NCBI RefSeq assembly: GCF_004770045.1
Contig: NZ_RQFO01000004.1
Location: 434,001-498,000 of the forward strand
Source: Leptospira montravelensis
GTDB lineage: Bacteria; Spirochaetota; Leptospiria; Leptospirales; Leptospiraceae
Direction of reading: 5' to 3'
Length of the DNA: 64,000 nucleotides
This document shows, in pieces, positions 17,780 through 27,395 of this stretch. A model generated the notes under the pieces. The model worked only from the letters and a program-made list of their open reading frames with translations. It searched no databases and had not been told where the DNA came from. The position numbers and the translations under genes were made by a program. Position 1 is the stretch's first letter. Each line of letters opens with the position of its first letter.

Positions 17780-18852
17780 ATGGATCTGTTTTAATTGCAG
17801 CTGGTGGAACTGGCGGACATATTTCTCCCGGAGTGGCACTTGCCGAAGTTTTGGCAGAAAAAAAATCATCTTTCGGATTTGATGAGGTGTATTTGCATTC
17901 TTTGATTCGAAACAATGACAATCCTGATCTTTTAAATCCACCTTGTCCCGTAATTTGGCATAATATACCGCAGTTAGGTGGATTTCGCACATTTATATAT
18001 CCTATTTTATTTATAATTCCGTTTATTAAGTCCATACTCCTTTTTCAAAAATTAAATGTAAAAGCAGTCATTGGAATGGGAGGCTATTCTAGTCTTCCAT
18101 CCATTTTGTATGCAGTCCTATTTCGAAAAAAATTATACTTATGTGAACAAAACTGTGTTCCTGGAAAAATCACTCGCATCTTTTCAAGGTTTGCTGAAAA
18201 AATTGCTCTTAGTTTCCCTTTAGCTGATGGTTATTCCATTTCAGGAAAAACGATAGGCAATCCAATTCGTAGACGAGTCATTCCAGAACAATTAAACATA
18301 AGACAAAATGAAAACTTACATGAAGGAAAAAAGAATACAGTAAACGTTCTTGTTCTTGGAGGATCTCAAGGCGCAAGGCAACTCAATCAAATGATACTGA
18401 AAGCAATGGAGAATCCAGATATAGCTAACAAGTATAAGTTTCGATTGTTAACAGGAACTTCCCTGTATGAAGAAACAAAACGTAAGTCAGTAGGAAATGC
18501 AGAAATTATATCATACGCAAACGATATGAAACCCAATTATGAATGGGCAAACATCGTAGTGGCTAGATCTGGTGCGGGTGTCCTTGCTGAATGTTTGGTT
18601 TATGGTTTACCAATGATACTCATACCTTATCCTTATGCGGCAGACAATCATCAAAAAGAAAACGCAAACTTTGTCGAATCACAAGGTGCCGCCGAAACTA
18701 TCCATTCCACTTCAGAAGATCCAACAAAACTGGTTCAAATTTTACTAAGATGGAAAGACCATTCTGAAATTCTCAAAGAGATTGGTCATAAGTCCTTATC
18801 ATTATCCAATGTAAATGCAGCATATCAAACCGCTTCGTATTTTTTCCATTAA
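17776..18852 (+). CDS. murG: UDP-GlcNAc:lipid I N-acetylglucosaminyltransferase MurG
   Basis: A 358-residue GT-B fold enzyme making lipid II at the inner face of the membrane. Visible motifs: AAGGTGGHISPGVALAEVL (lipid-binding G-loop), GMGGYSSLPSI, CEQNCVPGK, LGGSQGARQLNQ, and the UDP-GlcNAc site ARSGAGVLAECLVYGLP followed by PYPYAADNHQKENA. The segment after the first loop (EVYLHSLIRNNDNPDLLNP) is less typical of MurG. It overlaps ftsW by 4 bp and precedes murC by 21 bp. Confidence 0.95.
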   Translation: MNGSVLIAAGGTGGHISPGVALAEVLAEKKSSFGFDEVYLHSLIRNNDNPDLLNPPCPVIWHNIPQLGGFRTFIYPILFIIPFIKSILLFQKLNVKAVIGMGGYSSLPSILYAVLFRKKLYLCEQNCVPGKITRIFSRFAEKIALSFPLADGYSISGKTIGNPIRRRVIPEQLNIRQNENLHEGKKNTVNVLVLGGSQGARQLNQMILKAMENPDIANKYKFRLLTGTSLYEETKRKSVGNAEIISYANDMKPNYEWANIVVARSGAGVLAECLVYGLPMILIPYPYAADNHQKENANFVESQGAAETIHSTSEDPTKLVQILLRWKDHSEILKEIGHKSLSLSNVNAAYQTASYFFH

Positions 18853-18873
18853 AGAGTTTGAAGTTCTAAAACA

Positions 18874-20295
18874 ATGAAAGGACCTATTTTATTTTTGGGC
18901 ATTGGTGGAAGTGGGATGTCAAGTCTTGCTCATATGGCTTTAGATCTAAAACTACCAGTGATTGGTTATGATCAAAAAAATTCAAGTATTACAGAATATC
19001 TAAAAGAACGTGGGGCTTTGATACAAAACAATATATCTTCAATTCCTTTAGATGGAATTGAAATGGTTGTTTATAGTTCTGCCATAAATGATAAACACAA
19101 ACAAGTGTTTGATGAAATTAAAAGTAAAAATATTCCGCTAAAACACAGATCGGAATTTATGCATATTTTGGTATCGAATCAGAAATCGATTTCTGTGGCT
19201 GGCAGTCACGGCAAAACGTCAACAACTACAATGGTTTCTCAAATTCTCACAGAAGTTGGAATGGATCCAACCATTATGATTGGAGGAGACACAAGCCTTT
19301 TGGACAAAAGAGGTGGGAAAATGGGAGGAGGGAAATTTGCAGTTTATGAATCGGATGAATCCGATGGTACTTTTTTAAAACACAAAGCCTCTATTCGTTT
19401 ATTAACAAATATTGATAATGATCACTTAGATTACTATAAAACCAGAGAAAAACTGGAAGATGCCTTCCTTGAATATATTTCCTTCGAAACAGAGGGAGAT
19501 GTGGTATTGTTTGCCAGTGACCCAGGAATTAAAGAAGTCCTACAGCATAAAACAAATCAAATACATCCATCTTCGCAATTTCGACTTTACCTTTGTTTAG
19601 AAGAGAAAGATACAAAATCTGATTGGTATCAAAATTTAGAAACAAAACTGGGGAAAAATTTAGTTCCAGTGATTTACCAAATCAAAGAAGAGATTCTGAA
19701 TTTTTCCTTTTTGGAATTTAAAAACGTAAACTTACAATTACCATATCCCGGTGTTCATTATCTAACCAATGGCCTTGTTGCTTTAGTGGGAACTTATGCG
19801 GCAGGAGTGACTCTCAAAATTTCCACTGAAATTCTCTTTCGTTATATAGGTGTGAAACGAAGGCAAGAGGTGTTAGGACATTGGAACGGAGTGACAGTCA
19901 TGGATGATTATGGACACCATCCCACAGAAATTACGATGGTCATTCGGTCTTTAAAAAATAAAGTAAAATCAAAAGGAAAACTTGTTGTACTTTTCCAACC
20001 ACACCGGTATACACGCACTCAATTGTTATTAAAAGAACTAGCAGAGTCACTTTCACTTGCGGACAGTTTACTCATCCTTCCCATTTATTCTGCCGGCGAA
20101 TCTCCGATCTCTGGGATCAGTCACGAATCTTTTTTACCATTTCTGAATCAGAAAAATACAGAATTATTAAAGGGAGATATGTTTTTGGATCTATTGGTGA
20201 TCAAAAACAAATTACAAGAGGGAGATATGTTCCTATGTTTAGGAGCGGGAAATGTAAGAGATTGGGGACTTCAGCTATTAGAAAATCAATCTTAA
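18874..20295 (+). CDS. murC: UDP-N-acetylmuramate:L-alanine ligase MurC
   Basis: The 473-residue protein shows FLGIGGSGMSSLAHMAL (UDP-binding domain), GSHGKTSTTTMVSQIL (ATP loop), ESDESDGTFLKHKAS, NIDNDHLDYY and DDYGHHPTEI, all characteristic of MurC, which adds the first amino acid to UDP-MurNAc in the cytoplasm. It ends the plus-strand cell-wall run. Its stop codon directly abuts the purK stop on the opposite strand (20295/20296) with no terminator visible between them, so transcripts probably overlap. Confidence 0.95.
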   Translation: MKGPILFLGIGGSGMSSLAHMALDLKLPVIGYDQKNSSITEYLKERGALIQNNISSIPLDGIEMVVYSSAINDKHKQVFDEIKSKNIPLKHRSEFMHILVSNQKSISVAGSHGKTSTTTMVSQILTEVGMDPTIMIGGDTSLLDKRGGKMGGGKFAVYESDESDGTFLKHKASIRLLTNIDNDHLDYYKTREKLEDAFLEYISFETEGDVVLFASDPGIKEVLQHKTNQIHPSSQFRLYLCLEEKDTKSDWYQNLETKLGKNLVPVIYQIKEEILNFSFLEFKNVNLQLPYPGVHYLTNGLVALVGTYAAGVTLKISTEILFRYIGVKRRQEVLGHWNGVTVMDDYGHHPTEITMVIRSLKNKVKSKGKLVVLFQPHRYTRTQLLLKELAESLSLADSLLILPIYSAGESPISGISHESFLPFLNQKNTELLKGDMFLDLLVIKNKLQEGDMFLCLGAGNVRDWGLQLLENQS

Positions 20296-21426
20296 TTACA
20301 GATCATGGAAAAGGGGATTTACCTCTTCTAAATTTCCTTTAAAATTCATATGCCCCATTTTTCTTCCTAATTTGGCTTCCTTTTTTCCATAAAGATGAAG
20401 TTGGTATCTATCATCCTTTAGTAGTGTTCTTGCGATCGCCAAACTTTCTTTATATTCATTTCCTAAAATATTTTTCATAAGAGTTGGTTTTGGTCTAACA
20501 TCTGTTGGGGGTTGATTTCCGGTAATTGCAGAAACGTGTAAGTGAAATTGAGAAAAACTTTGACAGTCTTGTGTAAAATGACCTGTATTGTGTGGTCTCG
20601 GTGCAAACTCATTGAGATACATATGGTTTTCTTTCAGAAAAAATTCCACACCTATAGTTCCAACATAATCCAAAGATTCGGCAAGTTTTGATGCCATTTC
20701 AGTGGCTTCTAAATTTAATCCAACAGGAATTCTCGCAGGAAAAATTGATAAATCTAAAATATGATTTTTATGTTCGTTTTCAACAGCGCCATAACATACA
20801 ATTTCCCCATTTTGGAAACGAGTGAGAATGATACTGATTTCTTTTTGAAAAGGAATTACTTCTTCAATTAAGTATTCTTCTTTCCCTGTGGGAAATGCCT
20901 TTTCTAAAAAGTCTTTGTATTCTCCCTCATCTTTCACTTTGACCTGACCTTTTCCATCATATCCAAAACGAAGAGTTTTTATGATCCAAGGATAGGGAAT
21001 AGAAGTTTCCAATTGGGAAGATTCTTTGGTTAAATGAAAAAAATCAGCAGTTCGAAAACCTAACTTACGAAAATGAGTTTTTTCTAAAAAACGGTCTTGG
21101 GCAATGACAAGGGCTTTTGGTGGCGGAAAAATCTGAATATGTTTTTTTTCCGATTCTAAAAATTCTAAAGTTGATTTTGGAATATTCTCAAATTCAAAAC
21201 TCAATACATCAATTTTAGATAGAAAGGTTTTCACACTAGATAAGTCTTCGTAATAGGCAACAGTTGCAGTGGCACCTGCTCTTTCACAAGGGGAATCTTT
21301 CTCCGGAGAATAACAATAAAATTCAAAACCTAGAGGTAGGGCCTCTAAACACATCATTTGTCCTAGTTGGCCAGAACCTAAAACACCAATTTTTAGATTT
21401 AGATTTTCTTTAGATGAGTTGGTCAT
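20296..21426 (-). CDS. purK: N5-carboxyaminoimidazole ribonucleotide synthase PurK
   Basis: A 376-residue ATP-grasp enzyme that carboxylates AIR with bicarbonate in purine synthesis. Evidence: [20 protein letters not shown] at the N-terminus, [11 protein letters not shown], and [15 protein letters not shown] late in the protein. The start (ATG at 21426) lies inside purE, with a 17-bp overlap, so translation is likely coupled to purE; the two form the purEK pair supplying CAIR. It converges with murC with no intergenic bases. Confidence 0.95.
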   Translation of the reverse strand: MTNSSKENLNLKIGVLGSGQLGQMMCLEALPLGFEFYCYSPEKDSPCERAGATATVAYYEDLSSVKTFLSKIDVLSFEFENIPKSTLEFLESEKKHIQIFPPPKALVIAQDRFLEKTHFRKLGFRTADFFHLTKESSQLETSIPYPWIIKTLRFGYDGKGQVKVKDEGEYKDFLEKAFPTGKEEYLIEEVIPFQKEISIILTRFQNGEIVCYGAVENEHKNHILDLSIFPARIPVGLNLEATEMASKLAESLDYVGTIGVEFFLKENHMYLNEFAPRPHNTGHFTQDCQSFSQFHLHVSAITGNQPPTDVRPKPTLMKNILGNEYKESLAIARTLLKDDRYQLHLYGKKEAKLGRKMGHMNFKGNLEEVNPLFHDL

Positions 21427-21907
21427 TTTTTGAAAGGGCTAGTTTACGGTTTTTTTCCGCATAAGTTGCCAATTGATCGTGAAGTGAATTATCTAATAAG
21501 GAAAGAATACGGACAGCAAGTAATCCTGCGTTTGCTGCACCACTTGTTCCTATGGCTAAGGTTCCGACAGGAACACCTTTTGGCATTTGTACAATAGAAA
21601 GTAAACTATCCATTCCATTGAGAGCTTTCGATTGTATAGGAACACCTAACACAGGTAAAGTGGTTAAAGAAGCAGTCATTCCTGGTAAATGAGCCGCACC
21701 ACCAGCTCCAGCGATAATAACACCAAAGCCATTCTGTTTTGCCGATTTTGCAAATTCCACCATTCGTTCTGGGGAACGATGAGCCGAAACAATTTCTTTT
21801 TCAAAAGGAATTCCAAACTCAGTCAAAATATCACAGGCTTCTTTCATAGTTTCCCAATCAGAATGTGAACCCATGATTACGGCTACTTTGGGTAGATTTG
21901 TAGGCAT
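21410..21907 (-). CDS. purE: N5-carboxyaminoimidazole ribonucleotide mutase PurE
   Basis: The 165-residue protein contains [40 protein letters not shown] and [13 protein letters not shown], the class I PurE signature. It converts N5-CAIR, made by PurK, to CAIR. The gene overlaps purK by 17 bp and lies 30 bp after murF on the same strand. Length is normal. This purine pair sits inside an otherwise cell-wall gene region, likely by rearrangement. Confidence 0.95.
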   Translation of the reverse strand: MPTNLPKVAVIMGSHSDWETMKEACDILTEFGIPFEKEIVSAHRSPERMVEFAKSAKQNGFGVIIAGAGGAAHLPGMTASLTTLPVLGVPIQSKALNGMDSLLSIVQMPKGVPVGTLAIGTSGAANAGLLAVRILSLLDNSLHDQLATYAEKNRKLALSKNDQLI

Positions 21908-21937
21908 ACGTGTAATCTAGGAAAAGCCAGTTCTGTA

Positions 21938-23317
21938 TCAACCCTTAAATGTTTCTAAGCCTAGAACTATTCTTTCCATTTTCATCGACCGAGAACCTTT
22001 TACGAGTAAAACCGAATTCTTAGGAATTGTTGTTTTTATAAATTGAATGAGGTCCTCCGCGTCGTTAAAACATCGAGCCCCTGGGACTTGTTTTACCATA
22101 GGTTTTGTTTCTTCACCAAACCCAAGTAAGATACCTTTACCTATTCTTTGTATTTCTTTACCTATTTCTTCATGGTAGTATTTTGAAAATTTTCCTAGTT
22201 CCTTCATGGATCCGAGGATCCATACAATGTTCCGATTCCCAGCAATTTGTTCTGCGGCTCCAATACTAGAAAACATAGATTCAGGATTTGCATTATAACA
22301 ATCGTCAATGATCGTATAATATCCCTGATTGATGTTCAATCGTTTGTCTGGACTTTTGTAATTTTGAACTGTTTTAGCGATATGATCATTAGAAATTCCA
22401 AAATGAATTCCAACAGCCATCATTCCACGAACATTACTGAGAAGTTTTGAACCTGGAAGTTTCCATAGAATTTCTTTTCCTTTCCAATCCAGTCGAAATC
22501 CATTGGATTCTATTTTACTAACCTTTAAAATAGGATTCTTTTTATGGTTCCAAACTTCTAAGTTTATATTTTGTTTTTTGGTTCTAATTTTAACCCGATT
22601 CAAAAAATCCAAATCATCAGGGACAAATAAAACGGAATTGGTTTCCATTCCGCAAATAATATCGATTTTTTCTTCCGCAATCGCTTCCCGGCTTTTTAAA
22701 TTTTCAATATGAGCAGAACCAATATTAGTAATTAAAGCATGTGTAGGTCTTGCGATGAGAGAAAGACGAGAGATTTCACCCCTGTGGTTCATACCCAATT
22801 CACAAATGGCCACTCGAGTTTTTTCATTAATACGAAACAAGGTAAAGGGAAGTCCAATTTCATTATTGTAATTTTTTTCCGTAACTACCAAACTATCCTT
22901 TTTTAAAAAACCAAAAAGACCACCTAACAAATCTTTAGTTGTGGTTTTCCCTGATGAGCCAGTGACCGCAAGGACAATTGGGTTAAACCTATCTCTATGA
23001 AAACGGGCAAGAACACCTAGCGCCTTCAAACTATCGGATACGATAATCGCCTTGGTTAAGTCTTCTTTTGAGAGTTGTTTTAGAATGGGATGATTTTTTT
23101 CACAAAGAAATGCTATGGTACCTTTACTCAAAGCATCGGGAATAAATTCGTGACCATCTCTTGTTCCACGTAAAGGAACAAACAAAGACCCAGGTTTAGT
23201 CTCCACAGAAGAGGTTGTGATCCAACGAAAGGATGGGTTTTCTGTCCGGTCCCAATGGGGGTCTTTGGAAAACAAACTTAGAATAGTTGACAAGGAATAT
23301 TCAAATGGTGCGATCAT
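21938..23317 (-). CDS. murF: UDP-MurNAc-tripeptide:D-Ala-D-Ala ligase MurF
   Basis: The 459-residue protein has the Mur ligase ATP loop VTGSSGKTTTKDLLGGL, NYNNEIGLPFTLF, CELGMNHRGEI, and the MurF signature DDCYNANPESM. It completes the UDP-MurNAc-pentapeptide. Unlike the rest of the cell-wall genes here, it lies on the minus strand, upstream of purE-purK, so the cluster has been inverted or reassembled relative to the common murE-murF order. Its start at 23317 is 51 bp from the divergent oxidoreductase gene, with a palindrome in between. Confidence 0.93.
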   Translation of the reverse strand: MIAPFEYSLSTILSLFSKDPHWDRTENPSFRWITTSSVETKPGSLFVPLRGTRDGHEFIPDALSKGTIAFLCEKNHPILKQLSKEDLTKAIIVSDSLKALGVLARFHRDRFNPIVLAVTGSSGKTTTKDLLGGLFGFLKKDSLVVTEKNYNNEIGLPFTLFRINEKTRVAICELGMNHRGEISRLSLIARPTHALITNIGSAHIENLKSREAIAEEKIDIICGMETNSVLFVPDDLDFLNRVKIRTKKQNINLEVWNHKKNPILKVSKIESNGFRLDWKGKEILWKLPGSKLLSNVRGMMAVGIHFGISNDHIAKTVQNYKSPDKRLNINQGYYTIIDDCYNANPESMFSSIGAAEQIAGNRNIVWILGSMKELGKFSKYYHEEIGKEIQRIGKGILLGFGEETKPMVKQVPGARCFNDAEDLIQFIKTTIPKNSVLLVKGSRSMKMERIVLGLETFKG

Positions 23318-23331
23318 AGCTTCTACGCCAG

Positions 23332-23348
23332 TTTCTTTCAGAAAGAAA
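23332..23348. promoter_or_regulatory. 17-bp palindrome between divergent murF and oxidoreductase genes
   Basis: TTTCTTTC (23332-23339), one A, then GAAAGAAA (23341-23348) is a perfect inverted repeat in the 51-bp divergent spacer. Its place suits an operator for a dimeric regulator of one or both genes. The sequence is purine/pyrimidine-skewed, so chance is a real alternative. Confidence 0.35.
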
Positions 23349-23368
23349 GATTTGGAAGAAAAAGATAA

Positions 23369-24409
23369 ATGAAACGATCCAAAATCAAAACCATCCTGAT
23401 CGGTCTTGGGCGGATTGGATCCAGTTTAGAAACAGACCCATTTCGTAAAAAACCATGTACTCATATGGGTGTCCTCCAGTCCGATTGGGGAAAGGAAAAA
23501 TTTGAATTCATTTTAGGTTTGGACAGCGATCAAAAAAAATGTGAATCTTTCCAGAGTTTTTGGAAAACCCAGGCAGAGAGAGTGGACTGCGATCCTAAAA
23601 AAGTCAAATTCCCTAAGTCCGTCCAATTGGCAGTCATTTCCACTCCCAGTGTTTTTCATGAAGAATGGGCCACCCATTGTATCATCGAGGGAATTCCCAA
23701 TTTACTCATCGAAAAACCAGTCGCCCTTTCTGAATCGGGAGCCAAAAGGATTCAAAAACTAGCCAGTCAGCACAATACAAGAATTTGGATCAACCATGAA
23801 AGGCGTTACCATCCTAGTTATTTGTTTGTCAAAGACCAACTAACAAAAGGTAATTTCGGAAACCTAAAATCCATTCGTGCATCTGTATTTACCTCAGCAA
23901 AAAACCCAGGGTTAGCCTTTTCCAAACTAGGAGGAGGACCTTTACTCCATGATGGAACCCATGCTGTAGACCTACTGCATTGGCTCATCGGCAAACCCAA
24001 GTTAATGGAAGCAAAATTAGAACGCCCCAAAAAAGGTGCAATAGAATCAAGGGCTGTGGCGTGGTTTCGATCCAAAACAGGTGTGGATGTATTTTTAGAT
24101 GTCAGTGGCGATAGGAAATATTTTCAATTTGAGTTAGATTTACATACCGACTCACATAGAATCATTTGTTCCAATGACGGATTTCAATTTTTCCAATCGG
24201 AGTCTTCAAAATTATACAAAGGATTTCAAAGTTTATCACCTTACGAACCACCTGGTTTTCCAAATCCAAAAACGGCAAATGCGTTCCTAGGAATTTATGA
24301 GGAAATCTCTCAGGTGATTATGGGGAAAAAACAAACGATGGAAGGCACTCTATCAGACAATATTGAGATTCTAAACATGATAGAATCTATTTATAGGCGA
24401 AAAAAATGA
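23369..24409 (+). CDS. Gfo/Idh/MocA-family oxidoreductase
   Basis: A 346-residue NAD(P)-dependent sugar-type dehydrogenase. A Rossmann fold begins ILIGLGRIGSSLE, followed by VISTPSVFHEEWA, the family EKP motif in LLIEKPVALSES, and the C-terminal domain with GGGPLLHDGTHAVDLLHWLIG. Substrate cannot be inferred. The ATG at 23369 lacks a strong Shine-Dalgarno. It overlaps the UbiB-like gene by 4 bp (ATGA), so the two are co-translated; lspA follows. Confidence 0.85.
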   Translation: MKRSKIKTILIGLGRIGSSLETDPFRKKPCTHMGVLQSDWGKEKFEFILGLDSDQKKCESFQSFWKTQAERVDCDPKKVKFPKSVQLAVISTPSVFHEEWATHCIIEGIPNLLIEKPVALSESGAKRIQKLASQHNTRIWINHERRYHPSYLFVKDQLTKGNFGNLKSIRASVFTSAKNPGLAFSKLGGGPLLHDGTHAVDLLHWLIGKPKLMEAKLERPKKGAIESRAVAWFRSKTGVDVFLDVSGDRKYFQFELDLHTDSHRIICSNDGFQFFQSESSKLYKGFQSLSPYEPPGFPNPKTANAFLGIYEEISQVIMGKKQTMEGTLSDNIEILNMIESIYRRKK

Positions 24410-26040
24410 ACTCTAAACAAAACAGGTCTGTATCTATTTATTTTTTTGTAATTTTTTCTTGGTTTGAGTATCTTATTCTAACAAAAATTAAACGAAAATT
24501 TAAAAGTGAAACCAATTATGAATCTTCGAGAATAAAATTTCTAAAAAGAAAAGGGAAGGAAACTAAAAATTTATTTTTCCAGTTAGGTGGCGTATATATT
24601 AAAATTGGTCAATTTTTAAGCAATTTATTCCATGTTTTACCGGAGGAATTTTTATGGGAATTACAAGACCTACAAGACAAAATTCCACCAAGAGAATTTG
24701 AAGAAATAAACAAACGTTGGATCACTGATTATGGAAAACCAATGATCGAAATTTTTTCAAATTTGGATCAAGTAGCTTATGCGAGTGCCTCCACCGCGCA
24801 GGTTCATATTGGCTATTATAACGACAAAAAAGTAGCAATCAAAACCTTATACCCAGGAATTGAAGAAGATGCAATCCGGGACTTAAAAACCATCTCAAGG
24901 GTGATTTGGATCATTGACCGTTTTGTCTTCAAAATTTCTGCCAAAGAAGTAAATGAACAATTGCATTCAATGATTCGTGCAGAACTTGATCTACGTAGTG
25001 AACTTAAAAACTTAAAATACACCAAACAATTGTTTGCTTTAGAAAAAGATTTTTATTTCCCAAATCCTATTGATGAACTTTGTAACAAACACACACTCGT
25101 CACAGAATTTGTAGAAGGAAAGAAAATTTACGAATTAATCACTTTAGAAACTCATACAAAAAAAAATCCTCATTTAGAAAAATTGGTCCGAGCCTATATC
25201 CTAATGATATTCGAATATAGGTTTTTCCATGCAGACCCACATCCCGGAAATTTAATCTTTATGGAAACGGGAGAACTTTGTTTTATTGATTTTGGAGCCG
25301 TCCAGTCTATCTCTGAAGAAGAAACTCGCATTTTAGAAAGAATTCTAATTGGTGCTATGCGAAAAGATTATCATCTAATCACCGAATCATTATTTGAATT
25401 AGGTGCCGTTACGGAAACTTTATCAAAAGAAGAACTTATCCAAATTGTAAAATATTCACTCGAAAAACTAAATCGAATTCTGGAATCGACTGATCATTTC
25501 CGAAATATAGGACTCGATACACTTAGGCCCAAAGAAGACCTGCGTTTTCTAAAGGAAATCCAAGTAAGTTTAAAACGACTCTTATCCAGCTTAAAACTCC
25601 CTCCCAATTTTCTTAGCCTCCACCGCGTACTTGCCCTGTTACTTGGAAACTCATCTTATTTGGATCCAACACGTTCTATGATCGATTATGCAGAAAAACC
25701 TTTTTCCCAAATTGTTTTAAAAGGAAGTTCCTTAAAAAAACTTTGGAAAGATGAAGGGGAAGAATTTATCACAAGTCTTTTCTCTTTACCGAAAGAGTTA
25801 AATGAGTTTTTATACAAATGGAATCGGGGAGAGTTCCAAACCCCAGATTCTTCCAGAAAAGAGGAGTTAAGGCTAAAAGAAATATTTACCTTTGGAGCTC
25901 TTGGTTCGATATTTTTCTTTTTCGGAATGTATTATTCGGAAAAATTCTGGAAAGAACCAAGCATATTATTTTACATACTATCAGGACTTAGTTTTTGGTC
26001 TTTGGCCAAATCGAGTCTAAGTTATTGGAAACAAAAATAA
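24406..26040 (+). CDS. ABC1/AarF/UbiB-type atypical kinase
   Basis: A 544-residue protein with the UbiB-family features: KxGQ motif at residues 66-69 (YIKIGQFLS), an Ala/Ser-rich nucleotide loop (SASTAQVHIG), the ATP-binding Lys in VAIKTLYPG, HADPHPGNL (catalytic loop) and FIDFGAVQS (metal-binding Asp). Two hydrophobic segments near 495-540 likely anchor it in the membrane. UbiB proteins support quinone synthesis or lipid handling; here menaquinone is the probable quinone, given mqnA elsewhere in the window. It overlaps the preceding oxidoreductase by 4 bp. Confidence 0.85.
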   Translation: MNSKQNRSVSIYFFVIFSWFEYLILTKIKRKFKSETNYESSRIKFLKRKGKETKNLFFQLGGVYIKIGQFLSNLFHVLPEEFLWELQDLQDKIPPREFEEINKRWITDYGKPMIEIFSNLDQVAYASASTAQVHIGYYNDKKVAIKTLYPGIEEDAIRDLKTISRVIWIIDRFVFKISAKEVNEQLHSMIRAELDLRSELKNLKYTKQLFALEKDFYFPNPIDELCNKHTLVTEFVEGKKIYELITLETHTKKNPHLEKLVRAYILMIFEYRFFHADPHPGNLIFMETGELCFIDFGAVQSISEEETRILERILIGAMRKDYHLITESLFELGAVTETLSKEELIQIVKYSLEKLNRILESTDHFRNIGLDTLRPKEDLRFLKEIQVSLKRLLSSLKLPPNFLSLHRVLALLLGNSSYLDPTRSMIDYAEKPFSQIVLKGSSLKKLWKDEGEEFITSLFSLPKELNEFLYKWNRGEFQTPDSSRKEELRLKEIFTFGALGSIFFFFGMYYSEKFWKEPSILFYILSGLSFWSLAKSSLSYWKQK

Positions 26041-26058
26041 ACGGACCCTCTCTAATTT

Positions 26059-26619
26059 ATGAATCTACCTAAAACACCATTTTTTTCGGTCTTTAAACCT
26101 GGATATCTTGCCTTTGTCGCATTTGGACTTTTTTTAGATTTATCATCCAAATATATCATTATTACAAAAATGTTAGCTCACGAAAGTATCCCTGTGTTAG
26201 GTGATTTTTTCCGATTGTCCTTAACTTTTAATACCGGATTTGTCTTTGGTTTGTTCCAAGACAATGCACTTCCTTCTTTATTTGCTACTGGATTTGCCAT
26301 CGTATTTTTGATTTTTTACCGCTGGCAAAATGCCGATTTAGGCAATGCTTGGGGATGGAATTTTGTAATGGCTGGAGCTTTTGGAAACTTTTTAGATAAA
26401 TTTTTTGTAAAAATTCCCGGTGTTGGATTTCGCTTTGGATTCACCCCGGAAAAACCAGGAATCGAATTTATAGGTGTGGTGGATTTTTTAGATTTTGAAT
26501 GGCCCGATTTTTTACTCTTCGACCGCTGGCCTGCCTTCAACGTAGCAGATTCTTGTGTTTCTATTGGAATCGTAATTTTACTTTTAACAATGGACTGGAA
26601 AGAGTTAGATAAAAAATAA
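26059..26619 (+). CDS. lspA: Lipoprotein signal peptidase II LspA (divergent)
   Basis: A 186-residue protein with four predicted membrane spans. It keeps both catalytic aspartates: Asp142 in VVDFLDF and Asp164 in FNVADS, plus LFLDLSSKY and NTGFVFGLF. LspA cleaves prolipoprotein signals after lipid attachment in the inner membrane, and several lipoproteins occur nearby. Two oddities: the conserved Arg of GNxxDR is Lys114 (GNFLDK), and about 20 extra residues (about 116-138) separate that motif from the first catalytic Asp. These make it longer than typical 160-residue LspA. A terminator follows. Confidence 0.85.
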   Translation: MNLPKTPFFSVFKPGYLAFVAFGLFLDLSSKYIIITKMLAHESIPVLGDFFRLSLTFNTGFVFGLFQDNALPSLFATGFAIVFLIFYRWQNADLGNAWGWNFVMAGAFGNFLDKFFVKIPGVGFRFGFTPEKPGIEFIGVVDFLDFEWPDFLLFDRWPAFNVADSCVSIGIVILLLTMDWKELDKK

Positions 26620-26639
26620 GTTCAGCGAATTAAAGATTT

Positions 26640-26680
26640 ATAGGGATCAAATTCCAAAACTTGATCCCTATTCAAATTTC
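26640..26680 (+). terminator. Hairpin terminator after lspA
   Basis: ATAGGGATCAA (26640-26650) pairs with TTGATCCCTAT (26661-26671), 11 perfect pairs around a 10-nt loop, followed by an AT-rich stretch and then TTTTTT (26681-26686). It lies between the convergent lspA and nitrilase-like genes and may act in both directions. Confidence 0.75.
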
Positions 26681-26684
26681 TTTT

Positions 26685-27395
26685 TTATAATAGGTAACTT
26701 CTCATCACATTCACTGACAAAGTTTTTAATACATCTTTGTCTTCTTCAATTTTTCCCACTTTCCAATTGATTCCTGAAGGAGAAGCATAAAGACTTCTAG
26801 CTGGTTTTCCATCAGAGGATCCACAAACACGAATTAAATGAACTGCTTTTTCTTTTGCCAATGCGGCAAAATAAATAAGATCTTCTTCATAAGAACGCTT
26901 TTCATCTGTATGAGATAAATAAAAAACAATTTCTATATCTTCTTTTTTAAATTCATCCCAAATGGATGCATTTTCTAAATCTTCACCAACAAGGAGTCCA
27001 AAACGAAGGCCTCCCATAATAAAAATGGATTCCGTTTTCCCTGGTAACACACCAGGCTCTTTGGCAGAAGAAGGGGACTTTTTTTCATAAAAATCAACTA
27101 AAACCAAAGATTGAAGAATGGGTAAGGCACAAACTAAATTACCTTCTTCGTTTTTTCTATAATGGCTTCCGCCAAGAATCACTCCGGAAAAAGATTCAGA
27201 AATTTCTAATAAATGATCTTGGTATTCCTTCTCATGTTTGGATGCATTTTCAGGTGATTCACTTTGGAAAAAGTGGGGGAAACCTTCGGGTAAAATTAAA
27301 AAGTGAGCTTTTGTTTGTTGGATTTTGGAAATTTCTTCATTACTAATTCGTTTATGTAAGTTCTTTTGGTAGATTGCGATTTTGATGACTGCCAT
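26685..27395 (-). CDS. Nitrilase-fold protein lacking the catalytic Cys
   Basis: The 236-residue protein follows the carbon-nitrogen hydrolase fold: FLILPEGF (catalytic Glu37), FYEKKSP (Lys105/106), and RFGLLVGEDLEN, where the family has G-x-x-I-C-x-D. The Cys position is Gly137, so the usual Glu-Lys-Cys triad is broken and amidase activity is unlikely. The open frame is intact, so this looks like a pseudoenzyme rather than a decaying gene. Its start overlaps the stop of the large upstream gene by one base (TAATG), implying coupled translation and perhaps a shared function. Confidence 0.75.
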   Translation of the reverse strand: MAVIKIAIYQKNLHKRISNEEISKIQQTKAHFLILPEGFPHFFQSESPENASKHEKEYQDHLLEISESFSGVILGGSHYRKNEEGNLVCALPILQSLVLVDFYEKKSPSSAKEPGVLPGKTESIFIMGGLRFGLLVGEDLENASIWDEFKKEDIEIVFYLSHTDEKRSYEEDLIYFAALAKEKAVHLIRVCGSSDGKPARSLYASPSGINWKVGKIEEDKDVLKTLSVNVMRSYLL

